Below are positions 1 through 8,860 of a DNA stretch of 64,000 nucleotides, in pieces. The stretch is taken from NCBI RefSeq assembly GCF_024400215.1, contig NZ_CP053748.1:3038001-3102000 (forward strand), in the 5' to 3' direction. The first letter of the stretch is position 1. Each line of letters begins with the position of its first letter. A model generated the notes under the pieces. It did no database searches and had not been told where the DNA came from. It worked only from the letters and a program-made list of their open reading frames with translations. A program made the position numbers and the translations under genes. The DNA is from Massilia sp. erpn (GTDB lineage: Bacteria > Pseudomonadota > Gammaproteobacteria > Burkholderiales > Burkholderiaceae_D).

Positions 1-2
1 AG

Positions 3-782
3 TACTCAAACGGCATGCTCCCGTTGGAGCAGATGGCCGATCTGATCGACCTGCAGCAGCCCTGGCTGTGCGGCCATTCCCGCCGTGTTGCCATCGCGGC
101 GCAGCGGGCCGCCAGCCAGATGGGGCTTGATGAACAGGGGCAGCAGCGCTGCTACCGTGCCGGCCTGCTACACGGTATCGGCCGTGGCGCCATCCCCAGC
201 GAACTTTGGAACGTGGCGGGGCCGTTGCCCGCGGCCGTGCGCGAGCAATTGCGCCTGGCGCCGTATTGGACCTTGCGCGCGTTGCGCGCAGTCAGCGGCA
301 TGGCGCAGGAAGCGGAGATCGCCTCCTATGCGGGCGAGCGGCTGGATGGTTCCGGCAATTTTCGCGGCGTTACCGGCACCGCCACGCCGCTGGAGGGCCA
401 GGTGCTGGCCGCCGCATCGGCCTGGATCGCATTGCAAGCGGCACGACCCTGGCGTTCCGCGTATTCAAGCGATCTGGCAGGTGTGATGCTGGCGCAGGAA
501 GCGGCTGCCGGGCGCTTTCACTCCGGAGTGGTCGACGCGCTGCGCGGCACGCAGGACGGCGCAGCGCCATTGGCATGTGTCGCAGCCAGAATCAGTCTGA
601 GTGAGCGCGAGAGCGAAGTCTTGCGCGCCATCAGCCAAGGCCAGACCAACAAGCAAGTGGCGCGTCAACTGGCGATCAGTCCCCGCACCGTCGGCACCCA
701 TGTGGAAAGCGCTTTCCGCAAGCTCGGTTGCAGCACCCGCGCAGCGGCAGCGCTCAAGGCCCGGACGCTGCGGCTGATTTGA
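3..782 (+). CDS. HD-GYP-like / LuxR-HTH regulator, 5' truncated by the window
   Basis: The reading frame is open to the left edge. The first ATG (15) has no ribosome binding site, so the gene very likely starts outside the window. The visible part has an HD-GYP-like domain (about residues 10-180 from that ATG) followed by a LuxR-type helix-turn-helix (about 195-250, with 'LSERESEVLRAISQGQTNKQ'). The HD signature is degenerate: HDIG reads HGIG (residues 53-56), the usual HHE segment reads AGE before 'RLDGSG', and GYP is lost. Cyclic-di-GMP hydrolysis is therefore unlikely, and the domain may act as a sensor feeding the DNA-binding module. The product is inferred to be a transcriptional regulator. 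Its target is unknown. Confidence 0.75.
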   Translation, partial: YSNGMLPLEQMADLIDLQQPWLCGHSRRVAIAAQRAASQMGLDEQGQQRCYRAGLLHGIGRGAIPSELWNVAGPLPAAVREQLRLAPYWTLRALRAVSGMAQEAEIASYAGERLDGSGNFRGVTGTATPLEGQVLAAASAWIALQAARPWRSAYSSDLAGVMLAQEAAAGRFHSGVVDALRGTQDGAAPLACVAARISLSERESEVLRAISQGQTNKQVARQLAISPRTVGTHVESAFRKLGCSTRAAAALKARTLRLI

Positions 783-821
783 GTCGATCGTAAAGGAGAT
801 TAGGTCCTTGAATGCGGGAGC

Positions 822-1322
822 TTAAGGAATGCGCTGCAGCGGCTGCTTTTCCTTACGCCAGCGGGCCAGGGACAGCAGTTCGCCGCTGATCTGGTCTTCG
901 ATCAGGATTTCGCCGTCATCGGGGGCGATCAGGAAGTTTTCCCAGCGCTGCACGGCTTCGGGCGTGTTTTCGACGAAGCTGAACTGGTAGTAGGTTTTGC
1001 CCTTGTGCTCGAACGGTGTGGCGTCGAATTCGATCAGGGCGCCATGGGATTGGCCCTTGGAGTTCTTTTCGATCCTGTCCGACCAGACTTTCAGTTCGGG
1101 CAGATCCATCAGCACGCCGATGGCCTGATCCTTGCCGAGCTTTTTGGCCTGGACCGGTGCGACGGCCGGCGGCACGGATGCCGCCATGGTTTCCGCCGGC
1201 ATGGAGACGGACGCGGACGCGCTTGCCGCTGGCGCTTCGGCGCTGCGCGGGGAGCAGGCGGCCAGGCCCGCTGCCAGGACGGCGCTCAGCACGGCAAGGG
1301 CGCGGTGCGAGAGGGGGAACAT
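822..1322 (-). CDS. Putative lipoprotein, function unknown
   Basis: This is a 166-residue protein starting at the ATG whose complement ends at 1322. The N-terminus is a lipoprotein signal peptide with lipobox LAAC (Cys at about residue 23), followed by an Ala/Ser-rich linker. The C-terminal part (about residues 60-166) is a small mixed domain with 'GKTYYQFSFVENTPEAVQRW', and resembles small periplasmic proteins of unknown role. An in-frame ATG at 1364 would add 14 residues. The 3' end faces the end of the HD-GYP/LuxR gene (convergent). I cannot assign a function. Confidence 0.65.
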   Translation of the reverse strand: MFPLSHRALAVLSAVLAAGLAACSPRSAEAPAASASASVSMPAETMAASVPPAVAPVQAKKLGKDQAIGVLMDLPELKVWSDRIEKNSKGQSHGALIEFDATPFEHKGKTYYQFSFVENTPEAVQRWENFLIAPDDGEILIEDQISGELLSLARWRKEKQPLQRIP

Positions 1323-1331
1323 GGAGAGGGC

Positions 1332-1379
1332 GGCCTTTGGCAAAGAAAGAAAAGTTGCCTGCATACTAAACCAAAGGCC
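1332..1379. other. Inverted repeat between PEP-CTERM and lipoprotein genes
   Basis: GGCCTTTGG (1332-1340) and CCAAAGGCC (1371-1379) form a perfect 9-bp inverted repeat with a 30-nt spacer. It lies between the PEP-CTERM stop and the start of the downstream lipoprotein. There is no clear U-tract, so it may be a weak terminator or a regulatory site. Confidence 0.35.
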
Positions 1380-1423
1380 CAGGGGCGGCAAGACGCTGCC
1401 CGCGGTGAAACTGGAGACTTGGC

Positions 1424-2047
1424 TTAGGCGCTTGGGCGCTTGCGGCGCGCGCAGAAGCCCAACACGCCCAGACCCAGGCCCATCAGAGCCATGCTGCCTG
1501 GTTCCGGCACGGCCGAAGTCACGGATACATTGTCCAGGCCGCCGCCGAAGCTGTCGCTGGCGCCGACGGCGCGGAATTCCAGCGCCGTCGAAGAGCCGGC
1601 ACCGCTCACATTGAAGGAGTACTGCTGCCACAGATTGCCGCTGCTGCCGCCATTGGCGCTGAAGATGCCTTTCGACACGCCATTCCACAGCACTTCGATG
1701 CCATTGGTGGCGCTGCCGGTGAATTCGCGTGGCGAGTAGTAGAAGCTCAGCGTATATGTGCCGCCGGCTGTGGTGGCCAAGTTCTGGCTGATCGAGCTGT
1801 TGCCGTAAGTGTCCAGCTCCACAAAGTTATTGCCGCCGAAAGCCTTGCCGGCGACGTCATTGCGGATCTCGACGCCATTGACACCGACAGTCCAGCCGCT
1901 CAGCGTACTGCTCTGAATCCAGTTGGAATTGCCAACGATATCGCTCTCGAAGCCGCCGTTTTTGACCAGCTGGATCGGGGCGGCGTAAGTACTGGCAGCC
2001 GCCAGCAGGGTAGTAGCGCCCAGCAGGGCAACTGACAGTTTTTTCAT
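1424..2047 (-). CDS. PEP-CTERM sorting-domain protein
   Basis: This is a 207-residue exported protein. It has a signal peptide (residues 1-22, ending at about STYA/A), then a beta-rich body beginning 'NGGFESD' that resembles DUF642/carbohydrate-binding-like folds (about 25-175). The C-terminal PEP-CTERM signal (about 180-207) consists of VPEPG, a hydrophobic helix and the basic tail ARRKR. In known systems exosortase recognises PEP, removes the tail and links the protein to surface or exopolysaccharide. No exosortase gene is in this window. The function beyond surface export is unknown. Confidence 0.85.
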   Translation of the reverse strand: MKKLSVALLGATTLLAAASTYAAPIQLVKNGGFESDIVGNSNWIQSSTLSGWTVGVNGVEIRNDVAGKAFGGNNFVELDTYGNSSISQNLATTAGGTYTLSFYYSPREFTGSATNGIEVLWNGVSKGIFSANGGSSGNLWQQYSFNVSGAGSSTALEFRAVGASDSFGGGLDNVSVTSAVPEPGSMALMGLGLGVLGFCARRKRPSA

Positions 2048-2154
2048 ATTCTTACTCGCTTGTAGTTAATTTATGGAAACATGTGTTTCTTTCATTTCAA
2101 TTGAATTATATCAGTGTCACAAGGAAATGCCTGTTTTTTAAGCGCAACAAAATG

Positions 2155-2184
2155 AAAAAAGCCTGCAAGGCGAACCTTGCAGGC
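2155..2184 (-). terminator. Rho-independent terminator of groES-groEL
   Basis: GCCTGCAAGG (2161-2170), loop CGAA and CCTTGCAGGC (2175-2184) form a 10-bp stem. Read on the minus strand it is followed by six T (complement of 2155-2160). It lies 40 nt past the groEL stop. Confidence 0.9.
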
Positions 2185-2225
2185 TTTCTGGTGCGGGGAC
2201 CGGATGGTCCGGCGCGGGGGCTGAA

Positions 2226-3893
<1,668 letters not shown>

Positions 3894-3913
3894 TCAAATA
3901 CGGTTGGGCGTGA

Positions 3914-4204
3914 TTACTTGTTGACCACGGCCATGATGTCTTCTTCGCGCATCACCAGCAGCTCTTCGCCGTCAACTTTGACAGCCTGGCCGGAGTATTT
4001 GCCGAACAGTACGCGGTCGCCGACTTTGACGTCCAGTGGGCGCACTTTGCCGTCTTCCAGCACTTTGCCATTGCCCACGGCCAGTACTTCGCCTTGATCC
4101 GGCTTCTCAGCAGCGGCATCAGGGATGATCAGGCCAGACGCAGTTTTGGTTTCCTGGTCGAGACGTTTGACGATAACGCGATCGTGCAAAGGGCGAAGGT
4201 TCAT
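3914..4204 (-). CDS. groES: 10 kDa co-chaperonin GroES
   Basis: This is a 96-residue protein of standard length that caps GroEL and drives encapsulated folding. It begins '[20 protein letters not shown]', contains the mobile-loop segment '[18 protein letters not shown]' (about 19-36), and ends in the conserved 'EEDIMAVV'. The start follows a purine-rich AAAAAAGGAG ribosome binding site on the minus strand. It is the first gene of the groES-groEL operon, with CIRCE and a strong promoter 54-108 nt upstream. Confidence 0.99.
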   Translation of the reverse strand: MNLRPLHDRVIVKRLDQETKTASGLIIPDAAAEKPDQGEVLAVGNGKVLEDGKVRPLDVKVGDRVLFGKYSGQAVKVDGEELLVMREEDIMAVVNK

Positions 4205-4257
4205 ACAAAACTCCTTTTTTCAATGGTTTGTTGCTAAACGGGTAAGAAAAGTCTTTG

Positions 4258-4284
4258 TTAGCACTCTCTACTAACGAGTGCCAA
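4258..4284 (-). promoter_or_regulatory. CIRCE element (HrcA operator)
   Basis: TTAGCACTC (4258-4266), a 9-nt spacer and GAGTGCCAA (4276-4284) match the CIRCE consensus TTAGCACTC-N9-GAGTGCTAA with one mismatch. This is the binding site of the heat-shock repressor HrcA. It sits immediately downstream of the -10 box, so a bound repressor would block groES transcription. hrcA itself is not in the window. Confidence 0.95.
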
Positions 4285-4312
4285 TTATAGGGACGCTTAT
4301 ATGCGATTTCAA
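4284..4312 (-). promoter_or_regulatory. groES-groEL promoter
   Basis: On the minus strand TTGAAA (complement of 4307-4312), 17 nt, then TATAAT (complement of 4284-4289): a near-perfect sigma-70 promoter. The same bases read as CTTGAAA and CCCTAT, which resemble a sigma-32 promoter, so dual sigma use is possible. The -10 shares one base with the CIRCE element. Confidence 0.85.
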
Positions 4313-4409
4313 GACGGGCTTATAAAAGAAATAGTCTTGTCTGGGGTGTTAGCAACTTTTGCCTTTGTATCCGGTCTATATTTCGCTTAAATTGTCCATG
4401 GCAAAATGT

Positions 4410-5318
4410 TCAGCTGATCCGCAGCGACTGCGCCAGTAGTTCCAGCATAGCGTCCACCTTGGGCAGCAACTGCCTGCCGCGTGGCCAGACCAGATTCAGC
4501 GGCAGACCATCCATATCCAGTTCCGGCAGCAGGGCAATCAGCTCGCCGCTTTCCAGTGCATCGCGTATCAGCCAGGTGGCCAGTTGCGCGACGCCGCAGC
4601 CCTTTTTTACCGCCTCCACCTGCGCCTCGGCGCTGCTGCTGACGATGCGGCCTTCCATGGTCCAGCGTTCGGCGGGACCGGCATTCTGGGCGATCAGCCA
4701 GGGATTGGAGCTGCCGTCGGCCCGACCGAAAAGTATGGCGTCATGCGCCAGCAGATCGGCCGGCGTAGCCGGTGTTCCCCGCCGCGCGAGATAGGCGGGC
4801 GCGGCGCAGAAGATCAGCTTTTCGCTGCCCAGGTAGCGGTGGCCCAGTGCGGGCGGCCAGTGATCCGGCCCGCCAATGCGCACGGCGATGTCGATGCCTT
4901 CGTCCACCAGGTCGACAAAGCGGTCGCTGAACGAGACATGCGGACGCAGGCCGGGATGCTGTTCGCTGAACTGCAGCAGCAGCGGCCACACTTGCAGGCG
5001 GCCGAAGGCGAGCGGCGCGTCCAGCCGCAGGCGCCCCACCGGCTCCGCGCGCTGCGCGGCGAGTACCGCTTCGGCTTCGCCCAGGTCGGCCAGCACCTGC
5101 ACGCAGGTGCGGTAGAAGGCGGCACCCGCTTCGGTCAGCGCCAGGCTGCGCGTGGTGCGTTCGAACAGCCGTGTGCCGAGCCGCGTCTCCAGACGCGCCA
5201 CGCTCTTGCTGACGGCGGAGTTGGTGAGGTGCAGACGTTCGGCGGCGGCCGTGAAGCTGCCCGCGTCCGCGGTGGTGACGAAGGCTTCGATGCCTTTCAG
5301 GCGTTCAGCCGGGATCAT
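4410..5318 (-). CDS. LysR family transcriptional regulator
   Basis: This is a 302-residue LysR-type regulator. The N-terminal winged helix-turn-helix (residues 1-60) includes 'AGSFTAAAERLHLTNSAVSK', and the substrate-binding effector domain occupies about 90-300. It is divergent from an MFS efflux transporter. This arrangement is typical of local regulators that control the neighbouring transporter and themselves through a shared intergenic region, which here contains a near-palindrome at 5321-5349. The inducer is unknown. Confidence 0.93.
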   Translation of the reverse strand: MIPAERLKGIEAFVTTADAGSFTAAAERLHLTNSAVSKSVARLETRLGTRLFERTTRSLALTEAGAAFYRTCVQVLADLGEAEAVLAAQRAEPVGRLRLDAPLAFGRLQVWPLLLQFSEQHPGLRPHVSFSDRFVDLVDEGIDIAVRIGGPDHWPPALGHRYLGSEKLIFCAAPAYLARRGTPATPADLLAHDAILFGRADGSSNPWLIAQNAGPAERWTMEGRIVSSSAEAQVEAVKKGCGVAQLATWLIRDALESGELIALLPELDMDGLPLNLVWPRGRQLLPKVDAMLELLAQSLRIS

Positions 5319-5320
5319 GC

Positions 5321-5349
5321 TGGAATATTTATTGTGGAAATAAATTCCA
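5321..5349. promoter_or_regulatory. Candidate LysR operator in the divergent promoter region
   Basis: TGGAATATTTATT (5321-5333) and AAATAAATTCCA (5338-5349) form an AT-rich near-palindrome with a single-base bulge. It begins 3 nt upstream of the LysR start codon and lies between the two divergent genes. Assignment to the LysR protein rests on position only. Confidence 0.45.
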
Positions 5350-5432
5350 TAATATCAGGAATAAATACCTGAGATGGGAATCCATATCTTCAATAAGCTG
5401 TGAGCCTTTCGAACTCACAGGAGCTTATCGTG

Positions 5433-6632
5433 ATGCCCTCTCTTGATGCGGCTGCGCCAGACCTGGCGCCGGCTACGCGCAGCGGCGTTGCCATCGCCGT
5501 GCTGGCCGTGGCGGCCTTCGCCATCGTCACCACCGAATACCTGATCGTTGGCTTGTTGCCTGGCCTGGCGCGCGATATGCGCATCTCCATTTCCGCCGCC
5601 GGCCAGCTCGTTACCTTGTTTGCCTTTACCGTGATGCTGTTTGGGCCGCCGCTGACGGTGCTGCTGTCGCATATCGAGCGCAAGCGCCTTTTCGTCGGCA
5701 TCGTGCTGCTCTTTGCTGCTGCCAACGCTCTTGCCGCCGTGGCGCCGAATATCTGGGTACTGGCGCTGGCGCGCTTCATTCCGGCGCTGGCGCTGCCGGT
5801 ATTCTGGGGAACGGCCAGCGAAACGGCCGGCCAGCTGGCGGGCCCGCGCCATGCCGGACGCGCCGTGTCCCAGGTCTATCTGGGCATTTCGGCCGCGCTG
5901 CTGTTTGGCATTCCGCTTGGCACGCTGGCTTCGGACGTGATGGGCTGGCGCGCCACCTTCTGGGGCTTGTCCGCGCTCTCATTGTCGATGGCGGTATTGA
6001 TGCTGATCTTTATGCCGACGCTGGCGCATCCGCAGCATCAGCGCATCGGTGAGCAGGCGCGGATTTTCCGCGACCCGCGCTTCGTCGCCAATGTGGCCTT
6101 GTCCGTGCTGGTCTTCACCGCCATGTTCGCTGCCTACACTTATCTGGCCGATCTTCTGGAGCGCATTGCGGGCGTGCCTTCATCGCAGGTGGGCTGGTGG
6201 CTGATGGGTTTTGGCGCGGTGGGCTTGCTGGGCAACTGGCTGGGCGGGCGCTATGTGGACCGCAATCCACTGCGCGCCAGTGCGCTGTTTACCGCATTGC
6301 TGGGTGTGGCGATGGCGCTTTGCGTGCCGCTGGCGCATTCCCATGGCTGGCTGGGCGTGTCGCTTGCCTTGTGGGGCATTGCCTATACTGCCTTGTTCCC
6401 GATCTGCCAGGTGCGGGTGATGAAAGCGGCTTCGCATGCGCAGGCGCTGGCGGGAACCATGAACGTCTCGGCTGCCAATGCTGGCACCGGATTGGGCGCT
6501 ATCCTTGGCGGCGTGGCGATCCAGCAGTGGGGGCTGGCCAGCATAGGCTATGTGGCGGCTGGCGTGGCGCTGCTGGCCTTGGTATTGACGCCCTGGGTTG
6601 CGAGCTTACGACCTTTACGCCGACAGACCTAG
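5433..6632 (+). CDS. MFS efflux transporter (DHA1 type)
   Basis: The ATG at 5433 follows CAGGAGC (5418-5424) at good spacing. It is preferred over the in-frame GTG at 5400 and gives 399 residues. There are about 12 hydrophobic segments. The first carries 'FAIVTTEYLIVGLLPGLARD', typical of DHA1 drug or sugar efflux permeases (AraJ/YdhP-like). It is divergent from a LysR regulator that probably controls it. The substrate is not predictable. Its TAG stop overlaps the stop of the convergent sensor kinase in the palindrome CTAG (6629-6632). Confidence 0.92.
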   Translation: MPSLDAAAPDLAPATRSGVAIAVLAVAAFAIVTTEYLIVGLLPGLARDMRISISAAGQLVTLFAFTVMLFGPPLTVLLSHIERKRLFVGIVLLFAAANALAAVAPNIWVLALARFIPALALPVFWGTASETAGQLAGPRHAGRAVSQVYLGISAALLFGIPLGTLASDVMGWRATFWGLSALSLSMAVLMLIFMPTLAHPQHQRIGEQARIFRDPRFVANVALSVLVFTAMFAAYTYLADLLERIAGVPSSQVGWWLMGFGAVGLLGNWLGGRYVDRNPLRASALFTALLGVAMALCVPLAHSHGWLGVSLALWGIAYTALFPICQVRVMKAASHAQALAGTMNVSAANAGTGLGAILGGVAIQQWGLASIGYVAAGVALLALVLTPWVASLRPLRRQT

Positions 6633-8044
6633 AGTTCGGCGGGCAGGCAAAGGCGGAAGCAGGTGCGTTCCTGATCAGCTTCCGCCAGCAACAGTTCGCC
6701 GCCATGGGCGCGGGCGATTTCCCGCGCCAGTGACAGACCGAGACCCACGCCTGGAATGCGCCGGTTGTGGGCATGGTCGGCGCGGTAGAAGCGGTCGAAC
6801 AGGCGTTCGCGGTGTTCGGCGGCGATGCCGGACGAGGCATTCGATACGTCGATTTGCCAATGGCCGCCGTGCTGGCGTGCCGACAGCCCGATCCAGCCTC
6901 CCGGCAAGCCATATTTCACGGCATTGCTGGCCAGATTTTGCAGCACTTGCCGCAGCAGGTCGGCGTCTCCCTGCACCGTCAGCAGCGGCGGCAGGTCCAG
7001 CCGCACATCGCGCTCGGCGTCGAGCAGTTCGATATCTTCCGCCAGCTCGTCCAGGACGGGGCGCAGGTCGAAGGGGCTGAGTGGAATCTGCAACTGTCCC
7101 GCATCGGCGCGCGACAGCATGAGCAGCTTGCGCACGATGCTGTCCAGACGGCGCACTTCTTCCAGCATCTCGACCAGGGCTTCTTCCTGTTCCGGCTTGG
7201 CCGCGTGAGTGAACGCGTGTTCCAGCTGGCCTTGCAGGATGGTGAGCGGGGTTTTCAGCTCGTGTGCGGCATCGCCGGAAAAGCGGATGGCTTGCAGGAA
7301 GCTGCGCTGCAGGCGGTCCAGCATGGCGTTGAATACCGTGACCAGCTGGGCGAATTCGATGTCTTCCTCGTCGGCCGCCACGCGCTGATCAAGGTCGCTG
7401 GCGTTCAGGCCCAGCATCACGCCGGTCAGATGCTCGACCGGCCGCATGGCGCGCGCCGACAGATACCAGGCCAGCAGCGCAATCAGTGCCCCCAGCACGG
7501 CCGCCGCCGCGCCAAAGCGCCACAGGCTGACGCGCAGCTGGGCGTTCGACAGGCTGCGGTTGACGCCGACCCATACCGTCATATCGCCATGGCGCACCTG
7601 TCCCAGCCGCCATTCTGTCGCGCCGTCGGCTACCGTGTGCAGGGCTGAATCATCGGGCAGGGCTGTCGCATCCAGCGCGGCTGGCCAGGAGGGGCTGCGG
7701 TAAACCAGGCTGCCGTCCGCGCGGCCGGCGCGCAGGATCGCATAGCCGCTTTGCGAACCTTGCGGCGCGAAGGCGCTGAAGCTGGCGTTCAGGTGCGCGT
7801 CGATGGCGGGCCACAGCGCCGGCGTGGCGACGCCGAAGCCGGGACCGGATAAATGGGCCGACAGAATATGGTCGAGAATCTGGGCGCGCCGCGCCACGAT
7901 GGTAGTGCTGGCGGCGACGAACAGGATCAGGATGGCCGCCAGCGCCGTGGCGGTGGACGTCAGCGTGATGCGCAGGCGGAAGGAGCGCAGGCGGAAGCGG
8001 CCCGCGCCGGTCTTGTCCGGTCCTGGCGGCGCGGCGCGCTTCAC
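6629..8044 (-). CDS. Sensor histidine kinase (heavy-metal/CusS-like class)
   Basis: This is a 471-residue inner-membrane kinase. It has TM1 at about 30-50, a periplasmic sensor of roughly 130 residues, TM2 at about 180-200, HAMP, then an H-box 'DAAHELKTPLTILQGQ' (His about 261), an N-box 'LASNAVKYG' and a G-box 'GVGLGLSLARE'. It overlaps the response regulator gene by 4 nt (8041-8044), so the two are translationally coupled. The pair is divergent from the giant RTX-like gene, which makes that gene a candidate target. The signal is unknown. Confidence 0.94.
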   Translation of the reverse strand: MKRAAPPGPDKTGAGRFRLRSFRLRITLTSTATALAAILILFVAASTTIVARRAQILDHILSAHLSGPGFGVATPALWPAIDAHLNASFSAFAPQGSQSGYAILRAGRADGSLVYRSPSWPAALDATALPDDSALHTVADGATEWRLGQVRHGDMTVWVGVNRSLSNAQLRVSLWRFGAAAAVLGALIALLAWYLSARAMRPVEHLTGVMLGLNASDLDQRVAADEEDIEFAQLVTVFNAMLDRLQRSFLQAIRFSGDAAHELKTPLTILQGQLEHAFTHAAKPEQEEALVEMLEEVRRLDSIVRKLLMLSRADAGQLQIPLSPFDLRPVLDELAEDIELLDAERDVRLDLPPLLTVQGDADLLRQVLQNLASNAVKYGLPGGWIGLSARQHGGHWQIDVSNASSGIAAEHRERLFDRFYRADHAHNRRIPGVGLGLSLAREIARAHGGELLLAEADQERTCFRLCLPAEL

Positions 8045-8721
8045 GCTTCGCCGTCCGGCTTGCGCAGGCGGTAGCCGACGCCGCGCACCGCTTCGATGGC
8101 CACGCTGTCGGGCAGGTTCAGCTTCTTGCGCAGGCGCTGGATGCAGACGTCGACCATATTTGTCTGCGGCTCGAAATCATAGCCCCACACATGCTCCAGG
8201 ATCTGGGTGCGCGCATAGACGCGGCCCGGGGAACGCATCAGGTATTCCATCAGATTGAATTCACGGCTGGTCAGTTCCACCGGGCGGCCATCGACTTCGG
8301 CCACGCGGCTTAAACGATCCAGCTTCAGCGGCCCGACGCTCAGCACATTCTGCCGCTCGCCGCTGACCCGGCGCAGCAGGGCGTGGATGCGCGCCACCAG
8401 CTCTTCCACGAAGAAGGGTTTGGCCAGGTAATCGTCGGCGCCCAGGTTCAGGCCTTGCAAACGGTCGTCCAGTTCATTGCGCGCGGTAAGCAGGATCACG
8501 GGCGTGTTGCGGCCTTCGCGCCGCAAGCCCTTGAGGATGGACAGGCCGTCGCGGCCCGGCACCATCACGTCGAGCAGGATCACATCGTATTCGCGCGCCA
8601 GTGCATGGTCGTAACCGAGATTGCCGTCTTCGCAATGATCGACCAGGAAGCCTTGCTCGCGCAGGCCGGCGCACACAAAGCTGGCGATGCGCTGTTCATC
8701 TTCTACCAGTAAGGCTTTCAT
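8041..8721 (-). CDS. OmpR family response regulator
   Basis: A start at 8721 gives 226 residues beginning 'MKALLVEDEQRIASF', the usual receiver start. A longer in-frame start at 8757 adds 12 non-conserved residues. The receiver has the acidic pocket ED (7-8), the phospho-acceptor Asp51 in 'VILLDVMVPGRDG' and the conserved K in 'LAKPF'. The C-terminal winged helix (about 130-222) ends 'VRGVGYRLRKP'. It belongs to the CusR/CzcR/QseB-like group. The perfect inverted repeat 8768-8785 upstream is a likely binding site. Confidence 0.94.
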   Translation of the reverse strand: MKALLVEDEQRIASFVCAGLREQGFLVDHCEDGNLGYDHALAREYDVILLDVMVPGRDGLSILKGLRREGRNTPVILLTARNELDDRLQGLNLGADDYLAKPFFVEELVARIHALLRRVSGERQNVLSVGPLKLDRLSRVAEVDGRPVELTSREFNLMEYLMRSPGRVYARTQILEHVWGYDFEPQTNMVDVCIQRLRKKLNLPDSVAIEAVRGVGYRLRKPDGEA

Positions 8722-8767
8722 AGGGGGGATTGTTGCTGATGGGTCGTAGGGCGTCAATGCGGCCTTC

Positions 8768-8785
8768 GATTACAGGATTGTAATC
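8768..8785. promoter_or_regulatory. Perfect inverted repeat between two-component system and RTX-like gene
   Basis: GATTACA (8768-8774), 4 nt, TGTAATC (8779-8785). It lies 47 nt upstream of the response-regulator start and 76 nt upstream of the RTX-like gene start, in the only non-coding space between these divergent units. Size and symmetry fit a dimeric OmpR-family regulator. Binding is inferred. Confidence 0.6.
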
Positions 8786-8860
8786 AATCTGTGGACCGTT
8801 CTGTCATCTTTTGTTGATTTAATGCAAGAGTACTAAAACCCTCAGAAAGAGAGAACGCCC

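Noticed and set aside
822..1688. A 288-codon version of the lipoprotein gene
   Set aside because: Its first 120 codons are antisense-frame sequence of the PEP-CTERM gene, and the signal peptide would be internal.
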